This document shows, piece after piece, positions 50,160 through 59,533 of a DNA stretch of 64,000 nucleotides; the first letter of the stretch is position 1; each line of letters begins with the position of its first letter. The notes below the pieces were generated by a model. It had not been told where the DNA came from. It searched no databases and saw only the letters and a list, made by a program, of their open reading frames with translations. The translations under genes and the position numbers were made by a program. This DNA comes from DATCMH01 sp036563505 (GTDB taxonomy: Bacteria; Pseudomonadota; Alphaproteobacteria; Rhizobiales; Beijerinckiaceae): contig DATCMH010000001.1 of NCBI GenBank assembly GCA_036563505.1, forward strand, positions 1 to 64,000. The letters run 5' to 3'.

Positions 50160-50792
50160 ATGATCGTCGCCATCGACGGCCCGGCCGCTTCGGGCAAGGG
50201 AACGCTCGCGCGGCGGCTCGCCGGGCATCTCGGCCTGCCCCACCTCGATACGGGACTCCTCTACCGGGCCGTCGCGCACGGGATGCTGGTGACCGGCGCC
50301 GACCTCGCCAGCCCTGCGCTCGCGGCCAATGTCGCCCGCGGCCTCGATCTGTCGGGCCTCGATGAGGCGCCCCTGCGCGGGCGCCCCATGGGCGAGGCGG
50401 CCTCCGTCGTCTCGGCCTATCCGGAAGTGCGCGCCGCGCTGCTCGCGGTCCAGCGCGGCTTTGCCGGCCAGCCGGGGGGCGCGGTGCTCGACGGGCGCGA
50501 CATCGGCACGGTGATCTGCCCGGACGCCACGGTGAAGCTTTTCGTCACGGCAACCTCCGAGGAGCGGGCGCGGCGGCGCCATCGCGAGCTTGAGGCCCGC
50601 GGCGATCCCGCCACCTACGAGGCGGTGCTGGCCGACATCCGGCGCCGCGACGAGCGCGACGCCTCCCGCAGCGCCGCGCCGTTGCAGATGGCGGAGGACG
50701 CCGTGCGCCTCGACACCACGGAGCTTGACGCGGAGGCCGCCTTTGCGGCGGCGCTCGCCATCGTTGAGCGGGCGCGTCAGCGGGCCTCATAG
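50160..50792 (+). CDS. cmk: cytidylate kinase
   Basis: ATG at 50160 follows AGGAG at seven bases; the earlier GTG (50145) overlaps aroA and is less likely. The 210-residue protein has the phosphate-binding loop Gly-Pro-Ala-Ala-Ser-Gly-Lys-Gly-Thr at 7-15. It also has Leu-Asp-Thr-Gly-x-Leu-Tyr-Arg, Asp-Gly-Arg-Asp-Ile-Gly-Thr and an Arg-Arg-Asp-x-Arg-Asp lid. It phosphorylates CMP and dCMP. In most alphaproteobacteria rpsA follows; here it does not. Confidence 0.96.
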   Translation: MIVAIDGPAASGKGTLARRLAGHLGLPHLDTGLLYRAVAHGMLVTGADLASPALAANVARGLDLSGLDEAPLRGRPMGEAASVVSAYPEVRAALLAVQRGFAGQPGGAVLDGRDIGTVICPDATVKLFVTATSEERARRRHRELEARGDPATYEAVLADIRRRDERDASRSAAPLQMAEDAVRLDTTELDAEAAFAAALAIVERARQRAS

Positions 50793-50869
50793 CCTGTCCC
50801 CGGGGGCCGGTTGCGCCGTCGCCGAATGCTGGCACACTGGGTGACTCGCGAAGAGCCGCGGAGGCGCCC

Positions 50870-51718
50870 ATGATCCGGCATCCGACTTGGCATCCGATCT
50901 GGCACGTGACGGCGCGCCGGCGTTGGCCTGGCCTGCTGGCGATAACTGTCCTCGCCCTCTCGCTCCTCCTCGCCCGCCCGGCCCGGGCCGACGTCGAGGT
51001 CGACCTCGCGCTCGTCATCGCGGTCGACATCTCCTATTCGATGGACCCGGACGAGCAGGCCCTCCAGCGCGAAGGCTTCGCGGAGGCCTTCCGCTCGCCC
51101 CTCGTCAAGGATGCGATCCGCAAGGGGATGGTTGGGCGGATCGGGGTGACCTACCTCGAATGGGCCGGCGCCTTCGACCAGCGCGTCGCCATTCCCTGGA
51201 CCCTGCTCGACAGCGTGGAGAGCATCGACGCTTTCGCCGACCGCATCGCGGCGACGCCCTTGAGGCGGGCCCAGCGCACCTCGATCTCGGGGGCGATCGA
51301 CGCGGCCGCCAAGCTCCAGGCCGAGAGCGGCTTCCTCGCGACGCGGCGCGTGATCGACATTTCGGGCGACGGGCCGAACAACCAGGGCCGCTTCGTGACG
51401 ATCGCCCGCGACGAGGCCGTGCGGGCCGGCATCACCATCAACGGCCTGCCGATCATGCTGAAGACGCCCGGCTACTTCGATATCCCGGACCTCGAGCGCT
51501 ATTTTCGCGACTGCGTCATCGGCGGTCAGGGCGCCTTCATGGTTCCGGCGCGCAATAAGCCGGAGCTCCAGGAAGCGATCCGCACCAAGATCCTGCTGGA
51601 GGTGGCCGGCGGCCCGCCTCCGCCCTCCCTCATCATCCCTGCTCAGGCGACGGCGCCCCAGCCCCGCGCTAACTGCCTCGTCGGCGAGACGCAGTGGCGC
51701 GACCGGATGGGCAATTGA
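50870..51718 (+). CDS. DUF1194 domain protein, vWA-like, secreted
   Basis: The 282-residue protein has a signal peptide (Ala-Arg-Pro-Ala-Arg-Ala before Asp-Val). A von Willebrand A-type core follows with a metal site Asp53-Ile-Ser55-Tyr-Ser57-Met and later Ile-Ser-Gly-Asp-Gly-Pro-Asn-Asn. This is the DUF1194 pattern, found in periplasmic proteins of unknown role in alphaproteobacteria. It lies where rpsA would usually be. The ATG at 50870 is the only reasonable start. Confidence 0.9.
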   Translation: MIRHPTWHPIWHVTARRRWPGLLAITVLALSLLLARPARADVEVDLALVIAVDISYSMDPDEQALQREGFAEAFRSPLVKDAIRKGMVGRIGVTYLEWAGAFDQRVAIPWTLLDSVESIDAFADRIAATPLRRAQRTSISGAIDAAAKLQAESGFLATRRVIDISGDGPNNQGRFVTIARDEAVRAGITINGLPIMLKTPGYFDIPDLERYFRDCVIGGQGAFMVPARNKPELQEAIRTKILLEVAGGPPPPSLIIPAQATAPQPRANCLVGETQWRDRMGN

Positions 51719-51739
51719 AGCATGGGCAGCTAGTCAGCC

Positions 51740-52111
51740 TTGCGCCTCGCCCTCGTCGCCCACGACGCCAAGAAGGAGGCGATGGCCGCGTTCGTGGCCG
51801 CGCACGAAGCCGTGCTCGCCCGCTTCGACCTCTGCGCCACCGGAACGACGGGCGCGCGCATCGTCGAGCGCTGCCCGGGGCTGACCGTGACGCGGCTGAA
51901 GAGCGGGCCGCTCGGCGGCGACCAGCAGATCGGGGCCGGCATCGCGGAAGGGCGGATCGACGCCCTTATCTTCTTCGTCGACCCGCTCTCGCCTCACCCC
52001 CACGACGTCGACGTGAAGGCGCTGACGCGTCTGGCCCTCGTCTACGACATTCCCATGGCCCTGAACCGAGCGACGGCCGAGCGGCTGATCGCAGGCTTGG
52101 CGGACGGTTGA
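51740..52111 (+). CDS. mgsA: methylglyoxal synthase
   Basis: The 123-residue protein turns dihydroxyacetone phosphate into methylglyoxal plus phosphate. Family features are Val-Ala-His-Asp-x-Lys-Lys, Ala-Thr-Gly-Thr-Thr-Gly, Ser-Gly-Pro-Leu-Gly-Gly-Asp-Gln-Gln (with the catalytic Asp), and Phe-Phe-Val-Asp-Pro-Leu-x-x-x-Pro-His-x-x-Asp-Val. It starts at TTG 51740, just after an in-frame TAG, with a poor ribosome binding site. It is shorter than the E. coli enzyme by about 30 residues, as in many alphaproteobacteria. Confidence 0.93.
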   Translation: MRLALVAHDAKKEAMAAFVAAHEAVLARFDLCATGTTGARIVERCPGLTVTRLKSGPLGGDQQIGAGIAEGRIDALIFFVDPLSPHPHDVDVKALTRLALVYDIPMALNRATAERLIAGLADG

Positions 52112-52181
52112 TCGCTCCCGCGATGCCTGCCAGGTGATCGTCGGGCCGGGCTTCGGCAGCCTCGCGAGGGAAATCGCCTCC

Positions 52182-53189
52182 ATGAACGTCGATCGCATCG
52201 TCTCCACGGTCGAGATGCATACCGGCGGCGAGCCGTTCCGCATCGTGACGAGCGGCGTCCCGGTGCTGCCCGGCGGGACGATCGTCGCGCGGCGCGAATG
52301 GCTCCTCGCCAACGCCGACGACATCCGCCGAAGCCTCACGCTCGAGCCGCGCGGCCATGCCGACATGTATCTCGGCTTCCTGACGGCCCCGGTCTCGCCC
52401 GACGCCGATTTCGGCGTCATCTTCGCCCACAACGAAGGCTATAGCGACCATTGCGGACACGGCGTGATCGCGCTGGCGACGGCGTCTTTGCTGCTCGGCT
52501 GGGTTCAGCGAGTTGTTCCGAAAACCCGGGTCGTGATCGACGCGCCGTGCGGGCGCATCGAAGCCTTCGTCGCCTGGGACGGCGCTCGCGTCGGCGCGGT
52601 GAGTTTCGTCAACGTGCCGTCCTTCGTCTGGCAAAGCGACGCCGAGGTCGAGACACCAAGCTTCGGGCGCGTCACCGGCGACATCGCCTTCGGGGGCGCC
52701 TTCTACTTCTACGCCGACGGCCGGCCACACGGGCTCGCGATCACCCCCGAGAACGTCGAAGCCCTGATCCGCTTCGGCCACGAGGTGAAGGTCGCGGCCA
52801 ACCGCGCCTACCCCGTCGTGCATCCGGAGATCCCGGAGCTGAACCACGTTTACGGCACGATCATCCACGGCGAGCCTCGCCATGCGGGAGCGCTGCAAGC
52901 CAATTGCTGCGTCTTCGCGGACCGGCAGGTCGACCGCTCGCCCACCGGCTCCGGCACGGCGGGCCGCACAGCCATCCTCGCCGCGCGCGGGCTCCTCGCG
53001 GATGGGGAGGCCTGGGTCAACGAATCGCTCATCGGCACGCGGATGTCGGCGCGGGTTCTCGAACGTGTCACGTTCCACGGCCGGCCGGCGGTCATCCCCG
53101 AGGTGTCGGGCACGGCCCATTTCTTAGGCACGGCGAGTTGGGTCATCGATCCGTCCGACGAGATCGGCCGGGGCTTCCTCGTTCGCTGA
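52182..53189 (+). CDS. trans-3-hydroxy-L-proline dehydratase (proline racemase family)
   Basis: From ATG 52182 the 335-residue protein has the racemase fold. The first catalytic position is Cys91 in His-Cys-Gly-His-Gly. The second position is Thr255 in Asp-Arg-Ser-Pro-Thr-Gly-Ser-Gly, where proline or 4-hydroxyproline racemases have Cys. The Cys/Thr pair is the known mark of trans-3-hydroxy-L-proline dehydratases, which release water to give pyrroline-2-carboxylate. An in-frame extension to 52134 is possible. A pyrroline-2-carboxylate reductase is not adjacent. Confidence 0.9.
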   Translation: MNVDRIVSTVEMHTGGEPFRIVTSGVPVLPGGTIVARREWLLANADDIRRSLTLEPRGHADMYLGFLTAPVSPDADFGVIFAHNEGYSDHCGHGVIALATASLLLGWVQRVVPKTRVVIDAPCGRIEAFVAWDGARVGAVSFVNVPSFVWQSDAEVETPSFGRVTGDIAFGGAFYFYADGRPHGLAITPENVEALIRFGHEVKVAANRAYPVVHPEIPELNHVYGTIIHGEPRHAGALQANCCVFADRQVDRSPTGSGTAGRTAILAARGLLADGEAWVNESLIGTRMSARVLERVTFHGRPAVIPEVSGTAHFLGTASWVIDPSDEIGRGFLVR

Positions 53190-53193
53190 GCGA

Positions 53194-55668
53194 TCACGTG
53201 CCCCGCGGCTTGGCGCGGCGCGTCGGCGGCGCCGTCAGCGGGTCCTCGGGCCAGGGATGCTTCGGGTACTGCCCCCGCATGTCGGCCCGCACCGCCGCCC
53301 ATGAGCCGCGCCAGAACCCCGGCAGGTCGCGGGTGATCTGAATCGGGCGCTGGGCCGGCGAGAGAAGGTGGAGGATGAGAGGAACGCGGCCGCCCGCGAG
53401 GGTCGGGTGCCGATCGAGGCCGAAAAGCTCCTGCACGCGCACGGCGAGCACCGGCCCTTCCTCCCCGCCGTAGTCGATCGGGATCGACGAGCCCGTCGGC
53501 ACCTCGACATGGGTCGGCGCCTCGGCATCGAGGCGCCGCTGAAGCGGCCAGGATAGGAGCGCGCGCAACGCCTCGCTCAACGTGTCGGCGCCGATTGCTG
53601 CGACGCTGGTCGCGCCGACGAGGTGGGGCGCAAGCCAGTCCTCGATCGTGGCGGCGAGGGCCTCGTCCGAGAGATCGGGCCAGTCATTCCCTTCCGCGCG
53701 GCGCAGGAACAGGACGCGCTCGCGCCACTGCGCGAGGGCCTTGGACCAGGGCAGGACGGACAGGCCGAGAGCGGCGAGCCCTTGGGCCAGAATGCGCGCC
53801 GCCTCCTCCGTCGCGGGGACGGGCAAGGTGCGCTCGGCGAGCACGATCGCGCCGAGGCGGCGCGTGGCCCGGGCGCGCAACGCTCTTGCTGCCTTGTCGA
53901 ACACGATCTCGTCGCGCTCGGTCATGCGAGGACCGGCGACGGCCTCGATCTCGGGAAGCGTGATCGGGGCCGCGGCGAGCACGCGCCCGCTCGCGGCGCT
54001 CCCGACGACCTCGGCGACGGCGAGGAACGGCTCGCGGGCGAGGCGGTCGTGCGCCTCGAGGGCGGCGCCCCGGCCGTTCGCCATCACCACTTCGCCCGGC
54101 TTGCCCCGCGCCTTAGCGATCCGATCGGGAAAGCCGAGAGCCACGAGGGCGCCGAACGAGAGGCCCTCCCCGCCGGCTCGACGGGCCTGATCCCGCGCCG
54201 CCTTGGCCCAGCCCTGCGCCATGCGGCGCATGTCCTCGGCCCGGCGCGAGCGGTCCCGGCGAAAGCGCTCGACGCGCAGCGCGAGGTCCGCCCCGTCGCC
54301 GCCGAGACCGCGCTCCACGAGCACGGCGGCGAGGTCGGCCGCGTCCATCGCCGCGCCGCGCCGGCCGGCCTCCGTCACCATGCGCGCGAGGCGCGGCGGC
54401 AGCGGCAGAGCGCGCAAGCTGCGCCCGGTTTCGGTGAGGCGCCCGTCGGCGTCCAGGGCGCCGAGTTCGCCGAGTAGCGTCCGCGCCTCGGTGAGGGCCG
54501 GCGCGGGCGGCGGGTCGAGGAAGGGCAGCCGCGTCGGGTCCGCAACGCCCCAGGCGGCGCAGTCGAGGAGGAGCGGGCTTAAGTCAGCGGCCAGGATCTC
54601 GGGCCGCGCATAGGGCTCCAGCGCCCCCGTCGCGGCCTCTTCCCACAGGCGATAGCAGACCCCGGGCTCCGTGCGCCCGGCGCGGCCGCGGCGCTGGTCG
54701 GCAGCGGCGCGGGAGACGCGCACGGTCTCGAGCCGGGTCAGCCCGAGGCTCGGCTCGTAGACCGGTACCCGGGCGAGCCCCGAATCGACGACGACGCGCA
54801 CCCCCTCGATGGTCAGCGAGGTCTCGGCGATGGAGGTGGCGAGCACCACCTTGCGCCGGCCAGGCTCGCTCGGCTGCACCGCCCGGTCCTGCGCCTCACG
54901 GTCGAGCGCGCCGTAGAGCGGCGCCAGATCGACGGCCGGGTCGGCGATCCGTTCGCGGAGCAAAGCTTCGACGCGGCGGATCTCCCCCTGCCCCGGGAGG
55001 AAGGCGAGGATCGAACCAGGCTCGGCGCGCAGCGCCCGGAGCACCGCGTCGGCGACCTCGACGTCGACGCGTTTTCCCGAGTCGCGGCCGAGGTAGCGGG
55101 TCTCGACCGGGTAGGCCCGCCCCTCCGATTCGATCACCGGGGCGTCGCCGAGGAGCTTGGCGACGCGCGCGCCGTCGAGGGTCGCCGACATGACGAGGAG
55201 GCGAAGGTCCTCCCGCAGGCCCCCTTGCGCGTCGAGGGCCAGCGCCAGCCCGAGATCGGCGTCGAGCGACCGCTCGTGGAACTCGTCGAAGAGCACGCCG
55301 GCCACGCCCTCCAGCGCCGGATCGTCGAGGATCATGCGGGAGAAGACGCCCTCGGTGACCACCTCGATCCGGGTGCGCGGGCCGATCCGCGAGCCGAGGC
55401 GCACCCGCAGGCCGACCGTGTCGCCGACGCTCTCGCCGAGCGTGCGCGCCATGCGGTCTGCTGCCGCCCGGGCCGCCAGACGGCGGGGTTCGAGAAGGAT
55501 GAGCTTGCGGCCCGCTGCCCAGGGCTCGTCGAGGAGCGCGAGGGGCACCCGCGTCGTCTTGCCGGCGCCGGGCGGGGCGACGAGCACGGCACTCGACCGC
55601 TCCCGCAGGCGGGCGAGCAGCGGGCCGAGCACCGCGTCGATGGGAAGGGGCACGGCGAAGGCGCGCAT
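53194..55668 (-). CDS. hrpB: ATP-dependent helicase HrpB
   Basis: The 824-residue DEAH-box helicase has Walker A at 32-39 (Pro-Pro-Gly-Ala-Gly-Lys-Thr-Thr) and Asp128-Glu-Phe-His131 in motif II. Ser-Ala-Thr and the Gln-Arg-Arg-Gly-Arg-Ala-Gly-Arg motif VI are also present. The long C-terminal region matches HrpB. I chose ATG 55668 because GGGAG lies five bases upstream; ATGs at 55680 and 55704 exist. The function is RNA-related but not well defined. It ends five bases from the converging hydroxyproline dehydratase gene. Confidence 0.93.
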   Translation of the reverse strand: MRAFAVPLPIDAVLGPLLARLRERSSAVLVAPPGAGKTTRVPLALLDEPWAAGRKLILLEPRRLAARAAADRMARTLGESVGDTVGLRVRLGSRIGPRTRIEVVTEGVFSRMILDDPALEGVAGVLFDEFHERSLDADLGLALALDAQGGLREDLRLLVMSATLDGARVAKLLGDAPVIESEGRAYPVETRYLGRDSGKRVDVEVADAVLRALRAEPGSILAFLPGQGEIRRVEALLRERIADPAVDLAPLYGALDREAQDRAVQPSEPGRRKVVLATSIAETSLTIEGVRVVVDSGLARVPVYEPSLGLTRLETVRVSRAAADQRRGRAGRTEPGVCYRLWEEAATGALEPYARPEILAADLSPLLLDCAAWGVADPTRLPFLDPPPAPALTEARTLLGELGALDADGRLTETGRSLRALPLPPRLARMVTEAGRRGAAMDAADLAAVLVERGLGGDGADLALRVERFRRDRSRRAEDMRRMAQGWAKAARDQARRAGGEGLSFGALVALGFPDRIAKARGKPGEVVMANGRGAALEAHDRLAREPFLAVAEVVGSAASGRVLAAAPITLPEIEAVAGPRMTERDEIVFDKAARALRARATRRLGAIVLAERTLPVPATEEAARILAQGLAALGLSVLPWSKALAQWRERVLFLRRAEGNDWPDLSDEALAATIEDWLAPHLVGATSVAAIGADTLSEALRALLSWPLQRRLDAEAPTHVEVPTGSSIPIDYGGEEGPVLAVRVQELFGLDRHPTLAGGRVPLILHLLSPAQRPIQITRDLPGFWRGSWAAVRADMRGQYPKHPWPEDPLTAPPTRRAKPRGT

Positions 55669-55766
55669 CGGCGCTCCCATGGACGCTGGCCGCGTCCGAG
55701 GCAAGGCGGTGCGAGGTCGTTGACTCCGTCAAGTATTCGGATGAGTCTTGGCGGAGGAGAGCCACC

Positions 55767-56690
55767 ATGACGCCCGCGCCCGCCGATGCCGAGATCCACG
55801 CCGTCCGTCGCTTCAGCCGCTTCTACACGCGCCGGCTCGGCCTCCTGGAGGAGAAGCCCTACGACAGCGCCTTCACGCTGACGGAGACGCGGGTGCTCTA
55901 CGAACTCGCTCAGCGCGAGGGCTGGACGGCGGGGGAGCTCGGCCGGGCCCTCGGCCTCGACCCGGGCTATCTCAGCCGCATCCTGAAGCGCTTTGCCGCC
56001 AAAGGCCTCGTGACCCGCGCGCCCTCCCCCGCCGACGGGCGCGCCAGCGTGCTCGCCCTCACCCGGGCGGGCCGTGACACCTTCGCGCCGCTCGACGCGC
56101 GCTCGCACGACACGGTCGCCGCACTCTTGGCCGATCTCGCGCCGGGCGCGCGCCAGGACCTCGTCGCGGCGCTCGGCACGGTGGAACGGGCGTTTGGCCC
56201 ACCCTCCCCCGCCCCGATTGCGATCCGCGATCCCCGGCCGGGCGACCTCGGCACGGTCGTGGCGCGGCACGGCGCACTCTACGCGCAGGAATACGGCTTC
56301 GACGCCAGCTTCGAGGCGCTCGTCGCGGAGATCGTCGCCCAGTTCGTGAAGAGTTTCGACCCGGCCCGGGAGCGCGCCTTCATCGCCGACCGGGACGGGG
56401 CGGTGATGGGTTCGGCCTTCCTGGTCCGCCACGACGCGGCGACGGCGAAGATCCGCCTCGTCTACGTCGAGCCCTCGGCCCGGGGCTCAGGCCTCGGCAA
56501 GCGCCTCGTCGGGGAATGCCTCGATTTTGCGCGCAGCGCCGGCTACCGCGACGTGACCTTGTGGACGAACGATTGCCTTCACGCGGCGCGGCGCGTCTAC
56601 GAGAGCTTCGGCTTCCGGCGGGTCGAGGCCAAGCCCCACCGCAGCTTCGGCCAGGATCTCGTCGGCGAGACCTGGACGCTGACCCTCTAA
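55767..56690 (+). CDS. MarR-GNAT fusion: transcriptional regulator with N-acetyltransferase domain
   Basis: The 307-residue protein joins a MarR winged-helix domain (about residues 10-140; Leu-Gly-Leu-Asp-Pro-Gly-Tyr-Leu-Ser-Arg recognition helix) to a GNAT domain (about 150-305; Val-Glu-Pro-Ser-Ala-Arg-Gly-Ser-Gly-Leu-Gly acetyl-CoA loop near 236). This two-domain architecture is widespread and can regulate genes in response to acetylated metabolites. The target is unknown. ATG at 55767 lies 98 bases from the divergent hrpB start. Confidence 0.92.
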   Translation: MTPAPADAEIHAVRRFSRFYTRRLGLLEEKPYDSAFTLTETRVLYELAQREGWTAGELGRALGLDPGYLSRILKRFAAKGLVTRAPSPADGRASVLALTRAGRDTFAPLDARSHDTVAALLADLAPGARQDLVAALGTVERAFGPPSPAPIAIRDPRPGDLGTVVARHGALYAQEYGFDASFEALVAEIVAQFVKSFDPARERAFIADRDGAVMGSAFLVRHDAATAKIRLVYVEPSARGSGLGKRLVGECLDFARSAGYRDVTLWTNDCLHAARRVYESFGFRRVEAKPHRSFGQDLVGETWTLTL

Positions 56691-56700
56691 CCGCGCCGGT

Positions 56701-57588
56701 TCAGCGGATCGCCTGGAAGCCCGGCACGGCGCGACCGACCTCGCCGAAGCCGGACGAGACGACCTCGACCGAACGGAAACCCGCGGCCGGGGCCGACTCG
56801 CTCAAGCTCGCGGTCTGGAACGGCGCGGCGTCCGGCGCGAGGCCGAGCGCCTGGCGGAAGGAGCGCAGGGCCGCTTCCTTGCGCGACACGTCAAGCATGC
56901 CGTCGAGGCGCGCACGGGCGGCGGGAGAAAGGGCGGCGGAGCGCCGGAAATCCTCGAGACGCGGGCCGGGCGCGCTGGCGACGACCCGCGCGCCGTTCAG
57001 GCCGACCACGACGTCGCCGCGGCGGAGCGTCTGGTCCTGGCGCAGGGGCAGGCGCGCGGCCACCGCCCCGTCGGTCTGGCACGAACAGGCCGCGACGCGG
57101 CGACCGCGGTAGAGGTAGGCCGTCGGCAGACGGCGGTAGGAGGTACGGTCCGAGGCGATCGCCCGGTCGAGGCGCTCGCTCGTCGCCGTGTAGAGGCGCG
57201 TCGCCGCGCCCGGACAGGCCGCGGCGCAGGCGGCCTCGTGGACCGGGCGGTCGGCCGCGGACTGCAACGTGCCGACAGGAAAGCTGTAGCCGTCGCACAG
57301 GCGCACGCAGACGCTACGCACGATTGGCGGGGGCACCGGCTTGCGGATCGGGGTCATCGCCGACGATCCGGCCGCGGCGGGCTTGCGCGGCGCGGCGGCC
57401 CGGGGCGTCGACTCAGGTTTCGGGTCCGGCGCCTGGGTTTTCTCGGCGGCGGGCGGCGCCGCCTGACCGAACAGCCCGAACCAGGGCGTGGCAGCAGCAA
57501 TGGTCGGGATCAGGAGCGCGACGAGGCCCGCGAGACCCAAGATCCTGAGGCCGAACCGATCCCGTCCCTTCGCCTGCCCGTCCTGCAC
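56701..57588 (-). CDS. DUF2865 domain protein
   Basis: The 295-residue protein has an N-terminal hydrophobic segment (about 13-35) that anchors or exports it, then a Pro/Ala-rich linker. The DUF2865 core begins Val-Cys-Val-Arg-Leu-Cys-Asp-Gly-Tyr-Ser-Phe-Pro near residue 93. Five further cysteines (to about 170) could form disulphides in the envelope. The family is frequent in Rhizobiales; its function is unknown. It converges on the MarR-GNAT gene. Confidence 0.87.
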   Translation of the reverse strand: MQDGQAKGRDRFGLRILGLAGLVALLIPTIAAATPWFGLFGQAAPPAAEKTQAPDPKPESTPRAAAPRKPAAAGSSAMTPIRKPVPPPIVRSVCVRLCDGYSFPVGTLQSAADRPVHEAACAAACPGAATRLYTATSERLDRAIASDRTSYRRLPTAYLYRGRRVAACSCQTDGAVAARLPLRQDQTLRRGDVVVGLNGARVVASAPGPRLEDFRRSAALSPAARARLDGMLDVSRKEAALRSFRQALGLAPDAAPFQTASLSESAPAAGFRSVEVVSSGFGEVGRAVPGFQAIR

Positions 57589-57636
57589 GATACGCCACCC
57601 TGTTCCCGTCGAGCGGGACCGTAGGGTAACGTTTCG

Positions 57637-58320
57637 TTAAGGGTCAACGGGCCGGGCGGGAATGGTTGATGTAGCGTTAACGGGCAGGAGGCCGAGGCGC
57701 GCGCATGCGGCGGCGAGGTCGTCGCCCGAGCGGTACTGGATCGCCGTCATGCCGACGTCCCGCGCGCCCGCGACGTTGGCCGGCGAATCGTCGATGAAGA
57801 GGCATGCCTCGGCGCGGAGCCCGAACCGCGCGAGGAAGAGCCGGTAGATCGCGGGATCGGGCTTCAGGAGCCCCTCGTCGCCCGAGACAACGACGCCGTC
57901 GAAGCTCTTGAGGAACGGGAAGCGGTCCTGCGTCTCGCGGAACAGGTCGCCGGCGAAATTGGTGATGGCGTAGACCGGGACGCCGGCCGCCTTCAGGCGC
58001 GCAAGAAGGGCGACGTTCGCGCCGATGGCGTCGGGCACCATCTCCTGCCAGCGGGCGCGGTAGGCGCGGATCTCATCGGCCCAGCCGCCGTGAAGGGCGA
58101 TGCGCTCGGCGAGCGCCTCGTCCCAGGGACGGCCGCCGTCGAGGCTCCTGTTCCAGGTGTCGGGACAGACGTGCGCGAGGAACCACTCCATCCGGTCCGG
58201 GTCGGGGATGATCCTGCGGTAGAGGTGCCGAGGGTCCCAGTTCAGCAGCACCTGGCCCACGTCGAAGACCACCACGGAGGGCACCCGCGGCGCTTCGGCC
58301 GGTCGCTCTTGCAGCATCAT
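57637..58320 (-). CDS. HAD-family hydrolase
   Basis: The 227-residue protein opens with Val-Val-Phe-Asp20-Val-Gly, the nucleophile of the haloacid-dehalogenase fold. It continues with Ile-Thr-Asn-Phe in motif II, Lys153-Pro-Asp-Pro in motif III and Phe-Ile-Asp-Asp-Ser in motif IV. The pattern suits YihX/alpha-D-glucose-1-phosphatase-like enzymes, a small-molecule phosphatase. The exact substrate is open. Confidence 0.9.
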   Translation of the reverse strand: MMLQERPAEAPRVPSVVVFDVGQVLLNWDPRHLYRRIIPDPDRMEWFLAHVCPDTWNRSLDGGRPWDEALAERIALHGGWADEIRAYRARWQEMVPDAIGANVALLARLKAAGVPVYAITNFAGDLFRETQDRFPFLKSFDGVVVSGDEGLLKPDPAIYRLFLARFGLRAEACLFIDDSPANVAGARDVGMTAIQYRSGDDLAAACARLGLLPVNATSTIPARPVDP

Positions 58321-58354
58321 GGCGCTTCGAGGCGGTCTAGAGGATCGCTCCGGG

Positions 58355-59461
58355 TCACGCCGCGTCGGACTGCCCCGCCTTCTCCCGCGCGAGGGTGAAA
58401 CGTAGGACGCGCTGGGCGGTGGGAACGGTGAGCTGTTGGAAGGCCTCGAAGGCGTCCTTCAGCAGTTCGAGGGGTGGCACACGCCCGGCCTTGTAGGCGA
58501 GCAGCGTCTTAAAGGTCGTCCAGTTGAAGCGGACCGCGCGCACGACGATGAGCAGCGCGTCGTAATTCGCGGCATGGTAGGCGCGGGCCACGAGCTCGAC
58601 GGGGACGCCGGCCAGTTGCGCCATGGCCGCGAGGCTGTCCTCGAGCTTGCCCTCGCGGATCCAGCCGACGACCTTCTCCTCGTTGAGCTGTCCCCGGCGC
58701 GCCCATTCCGCGACCCTGGCTTCGGCGCCGGTATAGTCGTCGACGAGACCGCGGCCATGAGTGGCGAGGGCGAGAGCCGCGGCGACCCGGTCGACGGTGG
58801 CGTCGACAGCGGCCTGCGAGTCCTCCCCCAACTCGGCCTTAAGAGTCTCGCGCACCTTCTCGCGGGCCACCTCGACGAGGCGGCTCATGTGCAGCGGGCT
58901 GACATCGGCGCGGCCCTTGATCGCCGATTGCAGCCGCTCGTCGCCGCGGGCGCGCTCGACGAGCTGGTCGAAGCCGTTGGCCGAGAACCGTGCGCCCTGG
59001 TTGCCTGCCACCGAGCGGACGACCCGGCCGTCACCGCGGTCGACGAGGATGTCGGTCACGCGCTCGGTGAGCGTGGTACGGCGCGAGAGGGCGAAGAGGT
59101 GGTCCTGTCCCTTCTTTGACGCCACCTCGACGAGGTCGTCCTCGGTGAGCCGCGCCGAACGCTCCAGGACGGGCTTGGCGACCGCGATGTTGTCGTCGAA
59201 GGCAAGATCGCGCACCACCTTGCGGGGCGCGTTCTCGACATCGGCAAGCTTGTCGGACAGCTCGACCCGGGCGCGGAACTCGAGGTCCCGGGCCAGGCGC
59301 AGGATCACCTCATCGAAGACGTCGACGTGGTCGTCCTGCAGGGCCGGCGCCTGCTGGACGAAGAGGGAGGTGACCTTGCGCAAGGTCTCGACGCGCTTGG
59401 CGTGATCACCGCCGCTGACGGCCTTCTCGACTTCGCCGACGACTGAGGTGAGGGTCTGCAC
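58355..59461 (-). CDS. DUF2336 domain protein
   Basis: The 368-residue, predominantly helical protein has the DUF2336 features: repeated short helices with Val-Ala-Ser/Arg, an Asp-Asn-Ile-Ala-Val-Ala-Lys-Pro-Val-Leu segment and an Arg-Thr-Thr-Leu-Thr-Glu-Arg-Val-Thr-Asp-Ile-Leu-Val loop. It resembles armadillo/HEAT-like repeats, probably a scaffold or interaction module. No signal peptide or membrane segment. The molecular role is unknown. Confidence 0.85.
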   Translation of the reverse strand: MQTLTSVVGEVEKAVSGGDHAKRVETLRKVTSLFVQQAPALQDDHVDVFDEVILRLARDLEFRARVELSDKLADVENAPRKVVRDLAFDDNIAVAKPVLERSARLTEDDLVEVASKKGQDHLFALSRRTTLTERVTDILVDRGDGRVVRSVAGNQGARFSANGFDQLVERARGDERLQSAIKGRADVSPLHMSRLVEVAREKVRETLKAELGEDSQAAVDATVDRVAAALALATHGRGLVDDYTGAEARVAEWARRGQLNEEKVVGWIREGKLEDSLAAMAQLAGVPVELVARAYHAANYDALLIVVRAVRFNWTTFKTLLAYKAGRVPPLELLKDAFEAFQQLTVPTAQRVLRFTLAREKAGQSDAA

Positions 59462-59533
59462 GACGCGCTCCGAGGCTTCGCATGAACCCCGGAACGCTAC
59501 TGGCCGCCGGTCAAGAAAGTGTTTCCGATCCCC

